Source: Rhizobiaceae bacterium
Lineage (GTDB): Bacteria; Pseudomonadota; Alphaproteobacteria; Rhizobiales; Rhizobiaceae
Reading direction: 5' to 3'
Assembly: GCA_017643025.1 (NCBI GenBank)
Contig: JAEPOG010000006.1
Coordinates: 62,001-126,000 of the forward strand
Length of the DNA stretch: 64,000 nt
Below the pieces are notes generated by a model. That model saw only the letters and a list, made by a program, of their open reading frames with translations, did not search any database and was not told the DNA's origin. This document shows positions 20,719 to 29,841 of the stretch, in pieces (the stretch's first letter is position 1; each line of letters opens with the position of its first letter). Both the position numbers and the translations under genes were made by a program.

Positions 20719-21123
20719 GTGCTCGGACGTCTCAACCATGTCGCTATCGCCGTGCCGGACCTCGAAGCCGGTGTCGCGTCCTATCGAAACGTTCTGGGTG
20801 CGAAGGTATCGGCGCCGCAGGCGCTGCCCGAGCATGGCGTGACGGTTGTTTTCGTTGAACTCGAAAACACGAAAATCGAGTTGCTCGAGCCGCTGGGCGA
20901 GGGATCGCCGATAGCCGCCTTTCTCGAACGCAACGCTTCCGGTGGTGTCCATCATGTCTGCTACGAGGTCGAGGACATCATTGCCGCCCGCGATCAGTTG
21001 AAGGCAGCAGGGGCGCGCGTGCTGGGTGACGGCGAACCGAAGATTGGCGCACATGGCAAGCCTGTGCTCTTTCTGCACCCGAAGGATTTCCAGGGAACGC
21101 TGGTCGAACTGGAACAGCGATGA
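20719..21123 (+). CDS. mce: methylmalonyl-CoA epimerase
   Basis: A 134-aa VOC-fold enzyme that interconverts (R)- and (S)-methylmalonyl-CoA in propionate metabolism. The metal-site pattern is visible: LNHVAIAVPDLE at the N-terminus, GGVHHVCYEVEDI in the middle, and the ending VLFLHPKDFQGTLVELEQ. The start is GTG 20719, seven bases after the rnj stop, with GAGGAAG upstream. Confidence 0.93.
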   Translation: MLGRLNHVAIAVPDLEAGVASYRNVLGAKVSAPQALPEHGVTVVFVELENTKIELLEPLGEGSPIAAFLERNASGGVHHVCYEVEDIIAARDQLKAAGARVLGDGEPKIGAHGKPVLFLHPKDFQGTLVELEQR

Positions 21124-21386
21124 GTTGGGTATCGGCGGCCGCGATCTTCTTCATCATCTGGTGGGTGGTGCTGTTCGCCGCGCTGCCTTTTGGCCTGCGC
21201 ACGCAAGACGATGAGGAGGACGTGACGCTGGGCACGACGCCAAGCGCACCGCGCGGGCCGCACATGGCTCGCGCTCTCGTTCTGACTACCGTGATCGCCG
21301 CGATTATCTTCGCCGCGGTGTATCTTGCGGTGGCTGTCTACGGCCTCGGTTTCGACGATCTGCCGCGCATCGCGCCGGTTCGCTGA
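21120..21386 (+). CDS. DUF1467 small membrane protein
   Basis: This 88-aa protein has two transmembrane helices (about 5-25 and 52-75) and an acidic loop between them, TQDDEED. It begins MSWVSAAAIFFIIWWVVLFA, typical of the DUF1467 family, which is almost confined to alphaproteobacteria and has no known function. Its ATG overlaps the mce stop (ATGA), so it belongs to the same transcript. Confidence 0.9.
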   Translation: MSWVSAAAIFFIIWWVVLFAALPFGLRTQDDEEDVTLGTTPSAPRGPHMARALVLTTVIAAIIFAAVYLAVAVYGLGFDDLPRIAPVR

Positions 21387-21840
21387 GCCGGCAAAATCGC
21401 CGTCCGGAACTGCCTCGAATAATTTCGCTGCACAAAAAAAATGCAAGGCACGAGGCCTTGCAGTTGAACGCGTCCGATCTTTGTTCCGTTACCGGCGGCA
21501 GCGAAGAATCGCGCCTAGATCGCATCCTCCCAAGACTTTGACCGCGTAAGGGAGCGGATCGGTTCGCCCGCTCTCTCTTTATGGAGAAAACACTAAACCA
21601 ACGCGCTCGCGCATGTCACGAAAAATGTTGCCCTGAAACCCGACTTAGTGTGCTGCAATGCACAAAGAAACGTCAGCAATTGCATATGATTATGCCATAG
21701 AACTAATAGCGTCGGATGGTGCCGAGGCGCCATCCGGCTCGGGTTTCCATTCCGCCACGAAATAGCTATGAAGCGCAGGCATCAGCCAGCCTCGGCGGCG
21801 ACCGATTCCACCGCCGCTTATTCGCTTCATTGGACACTCC
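21387..21840. other. 454-base intergenic region before proS
   Basis: The region holds three readable elements. First, a minus-strand terminator-like hairpin at 21434-21462 has no known minus-strand gene to serve. Second, a weak plus-strand stem at 21550-21575 (GGGAGCGG with CCGCTCTC, then TCTTT) could end the nuo-to-DUF1467 transcript. Third, there is a GC-rich hairpin around 21713-21739 in the proS leader. A TTGCAT at about 21680 and TAATAG about 18 bases later could be a proS promoter. No convincing protein gene was seen. Confidence 0.5.
21434..21462 (-). terminator. minus-strand intrinsic terminator, possibly of an unannotated small RNA
   Basis: Read on the minus strand, TGCAAGGC and GCCTTGCA pair perfectly across a 5-base loop and are followed directly by eight T residues (eight A on the plus strand at 21434-21441). 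The geometry is textbook for one direction only. No minus-strand protein gene lies upstream (21463-21840), which suggests a non-coding transcript. Confidence 0.6.
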
Positions 21841-23166
21841 ATGCGATTGTCGCGCTACTTCCTCCCGATCCTGAAAGAGAATCCGCGCGAGGCGGAGATC
21901 GTGTCCCACCGGCTCATGCTGCGCGCCGGCATGATCCGCCAGCAGGGGCAGGGTTCGTTCTCCTGGTTGCCGCTCGGCAAGCGCGTTCTCGACAAGGTGT
22001 GCCAGATCGTGCGCGAGGAACAGAACCGCGCCGGCGCCCTCGAGATTCTCATGCCGACCATCCAGTCGGCCGATCTGTGGATCGAGAGCGGGCGCTACAA
22101 CGACTACGGCAAGGAGATGCTGCGCATCCGCGACCGCGCCGATCGCGCCATGCTTTTCGGGCCGACCAACGAGGAGATGGTGACGGAGATATTCCGCGGC
22201 TATGTGAAGTCGTATCGCGACCTGCCGCTCAACCTCTATCACATCCAGTGGAAGTACCGCGACGAGGTGCGTCCGCGCTTCGGCGTCATGCGGTCGCGCG
22301 AATTCCTGATGAAGGACGCCTATTCCTTCGACCTCGACTATGAGGGCGCGAAAGCGGCGTATAACCGCATGTTCGTCGCCTACCTGCGCACCTTCACCCG
22401 CATGGGCCTGAAGGCGATCCCGATGCGCGCCGAAACCGGGCCGATCGGCGGTGACCTCAGCCACGAATTCATCATCCTCGCCGACACCGGCGAGAGTGCC
22501 GTGTTCTGCCACCGCGACTATCTCGATATTCCGGTGCCGGGCGAGGATGTAGACTTCACCGACGACAAGGCGATCGCCGACATCGTCACGACATGGACGA
22601 CGCCTTATGCCGCGACCGACGACATGCACGACGAAGGCGAGTGGGCGAAGGTTGCAGACGGTGACCGTCTCGCCGCGCGCGGCATCGAGGTCGGGCACAT
22701 CTTCCATTTCGGCGAAAAGTATTCGAAGCCGATGGGCGCCAGCGTCACCGGTCCCGACGGCAAGGAGCACCATGTCTCGATGGGCTCCTACGGCATCGGC
22801 CCGTCGCGCCTGATCGCGGCGATCATCGAGGCAAGCCACGACGAGAACGGCATAATCTGGCCGGCTTCCGTGGCGCCCTTCGACGTCGCGCTCATCAACA
22901 TGAAACCCGGCGATGCGGACTGCGATCGCGTCGCCGCGGAGGTCGAGGCCAACTTGGCCTCTCATGGGCTGGAAGTACTCTACGACGACACCGACAACCG
23001 CGCTGGCGCCAAGTTTGCGACCGCCGATCTCATTGGCCTGCCGTGGCAGGTGATCGTCGGACCGCGCAGCGCGGCCGCCAACGAGGTCGAGGTCAAGAAC
23101 CGCGCCACCGGCGCGCGCGACACGCTGCCGATGCAGGATGTCGTGGCGCGGCTGACCGCCTTATGA
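21841..23166 (+). CDS. proS: prolyl-tRNA synthetase
   Basis: ProS (441 aa) charges tRNA-Pro. It is the short alphaproteobacterial form without the large editing insertion found in E. coli ProS (about 570 aa). Class II motif 1 follows the [16 protein letters not shown]-terminus, motif 2 is [35 protein letters not shown] (only partly quoted by position, about 133-165) and motif 3 is [10 protein letters not shown]. The stop overlaps the next start, linking it to the lipoprotein transporter genes. Confidence 0.96.
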   Translation: MRLSRYFLPILKENPREAEIVSHRLMLRAGMIRQQGQGSFSWLPLGKRVLDKVCQIVREEQNRAGALEILMPTIQSADLWIESGRYNDYGKEMLRIRDRADRAMLFGPTNEEMVTEIFRGYVKSYRDLPLNLYHIQWKYRDEVRPRFGVMRSREFLMKDAYSFDLDYEGAKAAYNRMFVAYLRTFTRMGLKAIPMRAETGPIGGDLSHEFIILADTGESAVFCHRDYLDIPVPGEDVDFTDDKAIADIVTTWTTPYAATDDMHDEGEWAKVADGDRLAARGIEVGHIFHFGEKYSKPMGASVTGPDGKEHHVSMGSYGIGPSRLIAAIIEASHDENGIIWPASVAPFDVALINMKPGDADCDRVAAEVEANLASHGLEVLYDDTDNRAGAKFATADLIGLPWQVIVGPRSAAANEVEVKNRATGARDTLPMQDVVARLTAL

Positions 23167-24449
23167 GCGAGATGGCCGAAATTTCGACCGCTGGTGCGGG
23201 TCCGTTCTCCGCTTTCGAGCGTATGGTTGCCTGGCGCTATCTTCGCTCGCGTCGCAAGGAAGCGGTGATCTCGGTAATCGCCTCGATCTCCTTCTTCGGC
23301 ATCATGCTGGGCGTAGCGACGCTTATCATTGTCATGGCTGTCATGAACGGCTTCAGGGACGAGCTGCTGACGCGTATTCTCGGCATTAACGGCCACATCA
23401 TCCTGCAGCCGATCGACCGGCCGCTTGACGACTATGCAGAGGTGGCGGCGCGCATCGAAGGCGCGGAAGGCGTCGTGTACGCAATCCCGCTGATCGAGGG
23501 GCAGGCGCTCGCATCCGGGCGATCCGGTCCAGGCGGCGGTGCGCTGGTGCGTGGCATCCGCGCCGAAGACCTGACCAAGATCAAGCTCGTGTCCGACAAC
23601 GTGCGCTTCGGTTCGCTGGTCGGTTTTGCCGCCGGGGAGGGCGTCGCGATCGGCATGCGCATGGCCGATAATCTCGGCCTCGTCGTCGGCGATCCCATTA
23701 CGCTCGTGACGCCCAATGGCGACGTAACCCCGTTCGGCACGACCCCCAGGATCAAGTCCTATCCTGTCACCGCAATCTTCGAGATCGGCATGTCCGAATA
23801 CGATGCGTCGATTGTGTTCATGCCGTTCGAGGAGGCGCAGCTCTACTTCAACCAGGAGGGGGTAGCGCAGTCGATCGAGGTATTTGTCGAGGACCCGGAT
23901 GACGTCGAGGCCGTGCAGGCACGGGTCGAAGAAGCCGCGATGCGGCCGCTCTTCTCCATCGACTGGCGCCAGCGCAACCAGACCTTCTTCTCCGCCCTGC
24001 AGGTCGAGCGCAATGTCATGTTCATGATCCTGACGCTGATCGTGCTTGTCGCCGCCCTCAACATCATTTCCGGCATGATCATGCTGGTGAAGGACAAGGG
24101 CCATGACATCGCCATCCTGCGTACGATGGGCGCCACCAGCGGGTCGGTGATGCGCATATTCCTGATGACCGGGGCCGCGATCGGCGTGACGGGCACGATT
24201 GCCGGCGTCATCCTCGGAGTCGTCGTGTGCCTGAACGTTGAATCGATCCGCCAGTTCCTGTCGTGGCTGTCCAACACGACGCTGTTCAACCCGGAGCTCT
24301 ATTTTCTCAGCCAGCTGCCTGCGAAAATGGATTCGAGCGAAACCGTCATGGTCGTCCTGATGGCGCTGGTCCTGTCCTTTGCTGCTACCCTGTTTCCGGC
24401 ATGGCGGGCGGCCCGGCTCGATCCTGTCGACGCGTTGAGGTACGAATGA
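23163..24449 (+). CDS. lolC: lipoprotein-releasing ABC transporter permease (LolC/LolE family)
   Basis: A 428-aa inner-membrane protein: one N-terminal helix (about 30-55, in [20 protein letters not shown]), a large periplasmic domain, then three helices near the C-terminus, the FtsX/MacB arrangement of Lol permeases. It extracts lipoproteins from the inner membrane and hands them to LolA. Only one permease gene is present beside lolD, so it probably works as a homodimer in place of LolC+LolE. ATG 23163 overlaps the proS stop. Confidence 0.93.
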   Translation: MSEMAEISTAGAGPFSAFERMVAWRYLRSRRKEAVISVIASISFFGIMLGVATLIIVMAVMNGFRDELLTRILGINGHIILQPIDRPLDDYAEVAARIEGAEGVVYAIPLIEGQALASGRSGPGGGALVRGIRAEDLTKIKLVSDNVRFGSLVGFAAGEGVAIGMRMADNLGLVVGDPITLVTPNGDVTPFGTTPRIKSYPVTAIFEIGMSEYDASIVFMPFEEAQLYFNQEGVAQSIEVFVEDPDDVEAVQARVEEAAMRPLFSIDWRQRNQTFFSALQVERNVMFMILTLIVLVAALNIISGMIMLVKDKGHDIAILRTMGATSGSVMRIFLMTGAAIGVTGTIAGVILGVVVCLNVESIRQFLSWLSNTTLFNPELYFLSQLPAKMDSSETVMVVLMALVLSFAATLFPAWRAARLDPVDALRYE

Positions 24450-25132
24450 GCACGTCGGAGCACGTGCTCGATCTGCGGGACGTCAAGCGTCACTATCATC
24501 AGGGTGCGCGCACGTTGGCCGTGCTAGATGGCGCCGATCTGGCAATTCGCCCTGGCGAGATGGTGGCGCTGGTCGCACCCTCAGGTGCGGGCAAGTCGAC
24601 GCTCCTGCATGTGGCCGGTCTGCTAGAGCGGCCCGACGCCGGCGAGGTGTTCGTTGGCGGGCGCGCCTGCGGCCGGCTGAATGACGACGAACGTACCGCG
24701 ATCCGCCGCAACGGCATCGGCTTCGTCTATCAGTTCCATCATCTGCTGCCTGAGTTCACGGCGCTCGAAAACATCATGATGCCCCAGCTTGTGCGCGGCT
24801 TGAGCCAGGCGGAAGCCTCAGAACGGGCGCGGCAGCTGCTCGATTATCTCAAGATAGGGCATCGCGGCGAGCATCGTCCGCCTGAGCTTTCAGGCGGCGA
24901 ACAGCAGCGCGTTGCGATAGCGCGGGCGGTGGCCAACGCGCCGGTGCTTCTGCTGGCTGACGAGCCGACAGGCAATCTCGACCCGCAGACTGCGGGTCAT
25001 GTTTTTGACGCGCTCGACGCACTTGTGCGCCGCTCGGGCCTGTCGGCCCTGATTGCGACGCACAACTACGATTTGGCTGCTCGCATGGACCGCAAGGTCA
25101 CCATCGCCGATGGCAAGGTGACCGCGGCCTGA
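24446..25132 (+). CDS. lolD: lipoprotein-releasing ABC transporter ATPase
   Basis: LolD (228 aa) powers lipoprotein release. Walker A is [11 protein letters not shown] near residues 46-56, the signature is [14 protein letters not shown], and Walker B is [13 protein letters not shown] followed by a switch His in ATHNYDLA. The ATG overlaps the permease stop (ATGA). The frame is open upstream inside lolC but those residues are not LolD-like. Confidence 0.95.
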   Translation: MSTSEHVLDLRDVKRHYHQGARTLAVLDGADLAIRPGEMVALVAPSGAGKSTLLHVAGLLERPDAGEVFVGGRACGRLNDDERTAIRRNGIGFVYQFHHLLPEFTALENIMMPQLVRGLSQAEASERARQLLDYLKIGHRGEHRPPELSGGEQQRVAIARAVANAPVLLLADEPTGNLDPQTAGHVFDALDALVRRSGLSALIATHNYDLAARMDRKVTIADGKVTAA

Positions 25133-25202
25133 GCCGCTCCATCCTCATTTACATTTGATTCACCGTTTCGCCGCGCGCGTCGCAGACGGAACAGTTGCGC
25201 GC

Positions 25203-25240
25203 TTGACGAGTGAACAGAAATAGAACAAATTGCGTACATA
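25203..25240 (+). promoter_or_regulatory. SOS-controlled promoter of the 28-residue peptide gene
   Basis: A perfect alphaproteobacterial LexA box, GAAC-AGAAATA-GAAC, lies at 25212-25226, immediately after TTGACG (25203-25208), the likely -35. The -10 is uncertain: CAAATT (25226-25231) at 17-base spacing or TACATA (25235-25240). In either case bound LexA would cover the promoter. The recA gene in this window has a box with the same half-sites and spacing at 34872-34886. Confidence 0.75.
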
Positions 25241-25260
25241 ACAAGATTATGGAGCGCAAG

Positions 25261-25347
25261 ATGAATGATGCCCTGCAAGATGCCGTTTCGCTGGTTTCGG
25301 TTGGTGGCTTCATCCTGATCATGGCGATGTGGCTCGGAGCCATATGA
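25261..25347 (+). CDS. 28-aa single-pass membrane peptide, SOS-regulated (SidA-like)
   Basis: ATG 25261 to TGA 25345-25347 encodes 28 residues. The polar N-terminus MNDALQDAV is followed by an uninterrupted hydrophobic helix SLVSVGGFILIMAMWLGAI. GGAG lies 7 bases before the ATG. The promoter contains a perfect SOS box. In Caulobacter, SidA is an SOS-induced inner-membrane peptide of 29 residues that blocks division through the late divisome; size, topology and regulation match here, though sequence homology is not shown. It follows lolD by 128 bases and is a separate transcription unit. Confidence 0.75.
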   Translation: MNDALQDAVSLVSVGGFILIMAMWLGAI

Positions 25348-25351
25348 TTTG

Positions 25352-25371
25352 AGCCGGGCCGTATGGCCCGG
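25352..25371 (+). terminator. hairpin after the SOS peptide gene (weak terminator)
   Basis: GCCGGGCC and GGCCCGGT form a strong stem with a GTAT loop four bases after the stop codon. No T-run follows, so it may protect the 3' end or act as a weak terminator rather than a classical intrinsic one. Confidence 0.4.
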
Positions 25372-25416
25372 TAACAGAGGTTCCGGGCGTGAGGGTCTCG
25401 CGTCGCCCGGCTTGGG

Positions 25417-27180
25417 TCAGTCGCCGAGAACGACGCCTTCGCGGCGCGGATCGGCGCCGCCTTCGAGGCCAGCAGCGGTGATCGCGACGCCGTGCAGCCC
25501 GGAGTTCATGTCCCGCACGCTGACCTCGTAGCCCAACGCTTCCAGTTCAGGCGCAAGAGATTCGGCAGACGTGCCTGCCTCGATGTCATAGCGTCCGAAC
25601 CTGTTGGCGAGATGCGGCAGCGAAATCGCTTCCTGCATGTCCATCTCCCAGTCGATCAGCGCGATGATGGTCTTGGCGACATAAGGAATGATGGCGCTGC
25701 CGCCCGGTGAGCCGAGCGCGAAGACAGGCTTGCCGTCCTTGAGCACGATGGTCGGCGACATGGACGAGCGCGGCCGCTTGCCGGGTTCGACACGGTTGGC
25801 AACGGCCTCGCCGTTTTCCTCGGGGCGGAACGAGAAATCCGTCAGCTGGTTGTTGAGCAGGAAACCCGCCGCCATCTGGCGCGACCCGAACGCGTTCTCG
25901 ATCGATGACGTCATCGAGGCGACGTTGCCCTGAGCATCGACGATCGTGAAATGCGAGGTCGAGGGAAGTTCGAATTCGATCCCGTCTATCCTGAATTCCG
26001 CCTTGTCCCATGGCGGTTCGCCGGCTTCGACTTCATCTGCGGCAAGCGCCTCCGTTCGGCGGATCAGTGCGGCGCGGCTTCTCAGGTAGTCGGGATCGAG
26101 CAGGCCTGCGGGAATGTCGACGAAGTCGCTGTCGGCCATGTAGCGGCCGCGGTCGGCGAAGGCGAGGCGGGTTGCGTCTCCGATGATGCGCCAACTTTCC
26201 GGATCATCCTGCCCGAGCGCCGCGAGGTCGAAGTGGGAGACCATGCCCAGAATTTGGCCGATGGTCAGTGCGCCGGACGAGGGCGGTCCCATGCCGCAGA
26301 CCGAATAACCGCGGTAGGGCACGCAGACTGCCGACCGTTCCTTCGCCTCGTAGGAAGCGAGATCGCCTGTACCGAGCAATCCTGGATTGTGCGGATGGCT
26401 TCGCACAGCGTCGACGATCTGACGCGCGAGGTCGCCCTTGTAGAAAGCGTCTGCGCCGCCCTCCGCGATGGCCCGCAGCGTGCGTGCGTATGTTCGGTTG
26501 CGCAGGATGGCGCCGACGGCGAGGGGTTCGCCCGAACCGTGGAGGAAGAAAGTGCGAGTCGCCGGTTGCGCTGCAAGGCGGTCCCTGTCGCCGGCGATCA
26601 GCGCGTTCAACCTCGGCGTGACGGCGAAACCACGCTCAGCTAGAGAGATCGCCGGTTCGAACAACTCCGCCCAGGGCAGGCTACCATGGCTCGAATGGAG
26701 TTTTTCCATCAGTGCTACTACGCCGGGCGCCCCCACCGATCGCCCGCCAATGACGGCGTCGAAAAAGCGTAGGGGCTTGCCGCTGTCGTCGAGGAACAGA
26801 TCGGGTGAAGCCGCCTTCGGGGCGGTCTCGCGGCCGTCGATGGTAGTCACTTCGCCGGTCGCGGCGTCGTACCAGACGAGGAACGCGCCGCCGCCGATGC
26901 CGGAAGACTGCGGTTCGACCAGGCCGAGCACCGTCTGTACAGCGACGAGCGCATCCGCTGCGTTGCCACCGTTCCGTAGGACTTCGATTCCCGCCTGTGC
27001 GGCCAGGGGATGCGCGGCCGTCACCATCTGGCGTTCGGCGCGGACGACCATCCTGGTATTCGTCCCCGTCGCCCCTTCCGGCGCGATGGTATCGCTGGCC
27101 TGCTGCGCAACGGCGGCGTGAGAAAAGATCAGAGCGAGTACGAGCGCTGTAGCGGCTTTCCGGAGGTACGCAGCCGCCAT
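25417..27180 (-). CDS. ggt: gamma-glutamyltranspeptidase
   Basis: A 587-aa periplasmic enzyme that cleaves the gamma-glutamyl bond of glutathione. Residues 1-25 form a Sec signal peptide ending AVAQ. As an Ntn hydrolase it self-cleaves before Thr408 (PST-SHF), which becomes the catalytic residue. The ENAFGSR and late PGKRPRSSMSPTIVLKDGK motifs and GSPGGSAIIPYV bind substrate. The stop is near the SOS peptide hairpin; the start abuts the lipB end by 3 bases, so the two minus-strand genes are probably co-transcribed. Confidence 0.95.
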   Translation of the reverse strand: MAAAYLRKAATALVLALIFSHAAVAQQASDTIAPEGATGTNTRMVVRAERQMVTAAHPLAAQAGIEVLRNGGNAADALVAVQTVLGLVEPQSSGIGGGAFLVWYDAATGEVTTIDGRETAPKAASPDLFLDDSGKPLRFFDAVIGGRSVGAPGVVALMEKLHSSHGSLPWAELFEPAISLAERGFAVTPRLNALIAGDRDRLAAQPATRTFFLHGSGEPLAVGAILRNRTYARTLRAIAEGGADAFYKGDLARQIVDAVRSHPHNPGLLGTGDLASYEAKERSAVCVPYRGYSVCGMGPPSSGALTIGQILGMVSHFDLAALGQDDPESWRIIGDATRLAFADRGRYMADSDFVDIPAGLLDPDYLRSRAALIRRTEALAADEVEAGEPPWDKAEFRIDGIEFELPSTSHFTIVDAQGNVASMTSSIENAFGSRQMAAGFLLNNQLTDFSFRPEENGEAVANRVEPGKRPRSSMSPTIVLKDGKPVFALGSPGGSAIIPYVAKTIIALIDWEMDMQEAISLPHLANRFGRYDIEAGTSAESLAPELEALGYEVSVRDMNSGLHGVAITAAGLEGGADPRREGVVLGD

Positions 27181-27183
27181 CCG

Positions 27184-27912
27184 TCAGGCACCTGTCTGAG
27201 CAGGTTCGTTCACCGGTCCGAAGACCTCGGCGAATGCGGCTTTGAGATGCAGGTCGAACTCCGGCATCGTTATCGGCAGGCCGAGATCGACGAGGCTGGT
27301 CACGCCGTGCCCGCGAATGCCGCAGGGCACGATGCCGCCATAGTTCGAAAGGTCAGGCTCGATGTTGATGGCGATGCCGTGAAAGCTGACCCAGCGCCTT
27401 AGCCGGATACCGATTGCCGCAATCTTGTCCTCGGCCGGGGTGCCGTCCGGCAGCGGCGGCTTGTCCGGGCGCGCGACCCAGACGCCAACGCGTCCGTCGC
27501 GCACCTCGCCGCGCACATTGACCCGCGCCAGGGCTTCGATCAGCCAGGCCTCCAGCGCACCGACAAAGGCGCGCACGTCTTCGCGCCGGCGCTTCAGGTC
27601 GAGCATGACATAGACCACGCGCTGCCCCGGCCCGTGATAGGTGTATTCGCCGCCGCGTCCGGTCTGGAACACCGGTAGCCTGTCGGCGTCAATGAGATCG
27701 GCAATCTTGGCGCTGGTGCCGGCTGTGTAGAGCGGTGGATGCTCGACCAGCCACACGCGCTCTGGAGCGCTTCCCTCGCGGATTCTGGCAGCGTGTTCCT
27801 CCATCGCAGCTACAGCCAACTCGTAGTCTGTCAGCCCGCCGGAAACGACCCACTCGACCGGTTCGATTTCGGTCGTAGGGAAGAAGGTCTGGGATGCGGG
27901 CTTGTCGAGCAT
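27184..27912 (-). CDS. lipB: lipoyl(octanoyl) transferase
   Basis: LipB (242 aa) moves octanoate from acyl carrier protein to lipoyl domains. Signatures are [15 protein letters not shown], the catalytic Lys in [14 protein letters not shown] with SFHGIAIN, and the catalytic Cys in [14 protein letters not shown]. The start ATG 27912 is preceded by CCGGAG at proper spacing; the frame can be extended to a GTG at 27951 without a ribosome site. Confidence 0.95.
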   Translation of the reverse strand: MLDKPASQTFFPTTEIEPVEWVVSGGLTDYELAVAAMEEHAARIREGSAPERVWLVEHPPLYTAGTSAKIADLIDADRLPVFQTGRGGEYTYHGPGQRVVYVMLDLKRRREDVRAFVGALEAWLIEALARVNVRGEVRDGRVGVWVARPDKPPLPDGTPAEDKIAAIGIRLRRWVSFHGIAINIEPDLSNYGGIVPCGIRGHGVTSLVDLGLPITMPEFDLHLKAAFAEVFGPVNEPAQTGA

Positions 27913-28057
27913 GCGGCGCTCCGGGAACCCGTCACATATGGCGTCAAACACCGGCTTCGTCCACCCTCGGAGGCGCGTGGACAGTCTTGCGAATATGACG
28001 CCACTCGGCAGGCGTCGGCGGCGCGCAACCAGCCTTCGCGGAAGGCGGAATCACGCA

Positions 28058-28086
28058 CTTGTTTCGCACAGGTCGATTTGCTACAT
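28058..28086 (+). promoter_or_regulatory. candidate promoter of tRNA-Leu
   Basis: CTTGTTT (TTGTTT at 28059-28064) is followed after 16 bases by CTACAT at 28081-28086, close to the rhizobial CTTGAC/CTATAT pattern. The start would be about 27 bases before the tRNA. The rest of 27952-28057 shows nothing recognisable. Confidence 0.5.
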
Positions 28087-28119
28087 GCGCCGGGCCGGTC
28101 GCTCCGGCGCCTGCGACGT

Positions 28120-28204
28120 GCGGTCGTGGCGGAATTGGTAGACGCGCAGCGTTGAGGTCGCTGTGGGGCAACCCGTGGAAGTTCGAGTCTTCTCGACCGC
28201 ACCA
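28120..28204 (+). tRNA. tRNA-Leu (anticodon GAG)
   Basis: An 85-base class II tRNA: acceptor GCGGTCG/CGACCGC, anticodon stem CAGCG/CGCTG around TTGAGGT (anticodon GAG, decoding CUC/CUU), a long variable arm TGGGGCAACCCGTG, T loop TTCGAGT, discriminator A and encoded CCA. Confidence 0.95.
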
Positions 28205-28349
28205 TCTCTCCAGCTGGAATCGGTCTGACGCGCGGTTTGGCGACCTGCCGCCGTGTCCAACTGCGTTCCACCCGCTATCCACCGCCTTCTGCAGCAATAT
28301 TGTTTTTGAGTTCGCGCTGCTGGCAAGCTAGACCGGACCGGAAGGCGGT

Positions 28350-29792
28350 ATGGTCAAGCGCGAGGAGGGCCTGTTGGAAAATCAGCAGCAAGACGCTCCG
28401 TCGGGCACAGCCGAAGAGCACGCCGACATCTATGGCGAGGACGGCGCGATCCGGCCCGAGTTTCTCGCGCGCGTAGGCGCCGCGATCGGGGATCGCGATG
28501 TCCTGATGCTGCGCCAGGACGTGGCGTCGCTGCACCAGTCCGAGCTTGGTGACCTGCTGGAAGCCCTGTTCCCCGAACAGCGCCGCGCCCTCATCGACAT
28601 TCTCGGCCACGACTTCGATTTCTCGGCGCTGACCGAGGTCGACGACGCCATCCGTGCCCAGATCGTAGAGAGCCTGCCGAACGAGCAAATCGCCCGCGCG
28701 ATGGGCGAGCTCGATTCCGACGACGCGGTCTACATTCTCGAGGATCTCGACCAGGCTGACCAGGACGAGATCCTGGCCAAGCTGCCGTTTACCGAGCGCG
28801 TCCGGCTCAGGCGTTCGCTGTCTTACCCGGAAGAGACCGCCGGCCGTCGCATGCAGACCGAGTTTGTCGCGGTGCCGCCGTTTTGGACCGTAGGCCAAAC
28901 CATCGACTACATGCGCGAAGACAAGGACCTGCCGGAGAGTTTCAGCCAGATATTCGTCATCGACCCGACCTTCCATCTGCTCGGAGCGGTGGACCTCGAC
29001 CGCATCCTGCGCACCAAGCGCGGGGTCAGGATCGAAGACGTAATGCACGAGACGCGTCATGCCATCCCCGCACTGATGGACCAGGAAGAGGCGGCGCAGG
29101 TCTTCGAGCAGTATGATCTGCTCTCGGCGGCCGTCGTCGACGAGAACGAGCGGCTCGTCGGCGTGCTCACCATCGACGACGTGGTCGACGTGATCCAGCA
29201 GGAGGCCGAGGAAGACCTTCTGCGCATGGGCGGCGTCGGTGACGAGGAACTGTCCGACACCGTCGTGGCGACATCACGCTCGCGGGTACCGTGGCTGCTC
29301 GTCAACCTCGCCACCGCCATCCTTGCATCGGCCGTGATCGGCCTTTTCGACGCGACGATCCAGCAGATGGTCGCACTCGCCATCCTCATGCCGATCGTCG
29401 CGTCCATGGGCGGTAACGCCGCCACGCAGACGATGACGGTCACGGTGCGCGCGCTGGCGACGCGCGACCTCGATATCTACAATGCCGGCCGCATCATTCG
29501 CCGCGAAACGCTGGTCGGCATTGTGAACGGCATCGTATTTGCAGCCGTCATGGGCGTGGTGGCGGCCGTATGGTTCGCGGACACGAACCTGGGCGTGATC
29601 ATCGGCGTGGCAATGGTTGTGAACATGCTTGCCGCCGCGCTTTCCGGCATCCTGATCCCGCTGGTTCTGGACCGCATCGGCGCCGACCCGGCAATAGCGT
29701 CATCCGTATTCGTGACGACGGTGACTGATGTGGTTGGCTTCTTCGCCTTCCTCGGGCTGGCTAGCTGGTGGTTCGGTTTCGGCGGCGCGTGA
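28350..29792 (+). CDS. mgtE: magnesium transporter MgtE
   Basis: A 480-aa inner-membrane Mg2+ channel. The order is an acidic N domain of superhelical repeats (about 30-150), two CBS domains (about 155-275) that sense cytosolic Mg2+, a plug helix, then five transmembrane helices from about 310. The pore signature is in PIVASMGGNAATQTMTVTVRALA. ATG 28350 follows a GGAAGG site. No Mg2+ riboswitch was recognised in the short 145-base leader after tRNA-Leu. Confidence 0.95.
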   Translation: MVKREEGLLENQQQDAPSGTAEEHADIYGEDGAIRPEFLARVGAAIGDRDVLMLRQDVASLHQSELGDLLEALFPEQRRALIDILGHDFDFSALTEVDDAIRAQIVESLPNEQIARAMGELDSDDAVYILEDLDQADQDEILAKLPFTERVRLRRSLSYPEETAGRRMQTEFVAVPPFWTVGQTIDYMREDKDLPESFSQIFVIDPTFHLLGAVDLDRILRTKRGVRIEDVMHETRHAIPALMDQEEAAQVFEQYDLLSAAVVDENERLVGVLTIDDVVDVIQQEAEEDLLRMGGVGDEELSDTVVATSRSRVPWLLVNLATAILASAVIGLFDATIQQMVALAILMPIVASMGGNAATQTMTVTVRALATRDLDIYNAGRIIRRETLVGIVNGIVFAAVMGVVAAVWFADTNLGVIIGVAMVVNMLAAALSGILIPLVLDRIGADPAIASSVFVTTVTDVVGFFAFLGLASWWFGFGGA

Positions 29793-29819
29793 AAAAAGCC
29801 GGCCGCAAAGCGGCCGGCT
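29791..29819 (-). terminator. bidirectionally placed intrinsic terminator between mgtE and the OmpA lipoprotein gene
   Basis: A perfect 10-bp stem, AGCCGGCCGC with GCGGCCGGCT and an AAA loop (29797-29819), is followed on the minus strand by six T residues. It therefore ends the minus-strand OmpA-family transcript. On the plus strand the stem directly follows the mgtE stop but lacks a T-run. Confidence 0.8.
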
Positions 29820-29841
29820 ATCAGTTCCATAGAACCTGAGA

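Noticed and set aside
21768..22343. ORF in another frame at the proS start
   Set aside because: It overlaps the real proS frame and becomes arginine-rich shadow sequence; ProS homology starts at ATG 21841.
28205..28349. Magnesium riboswitch before mgtE
   Set aside because: The leader is short and lies between tRNA-Leu and mgtE; no M-box or mini-ykkC-like structure could be recognised.
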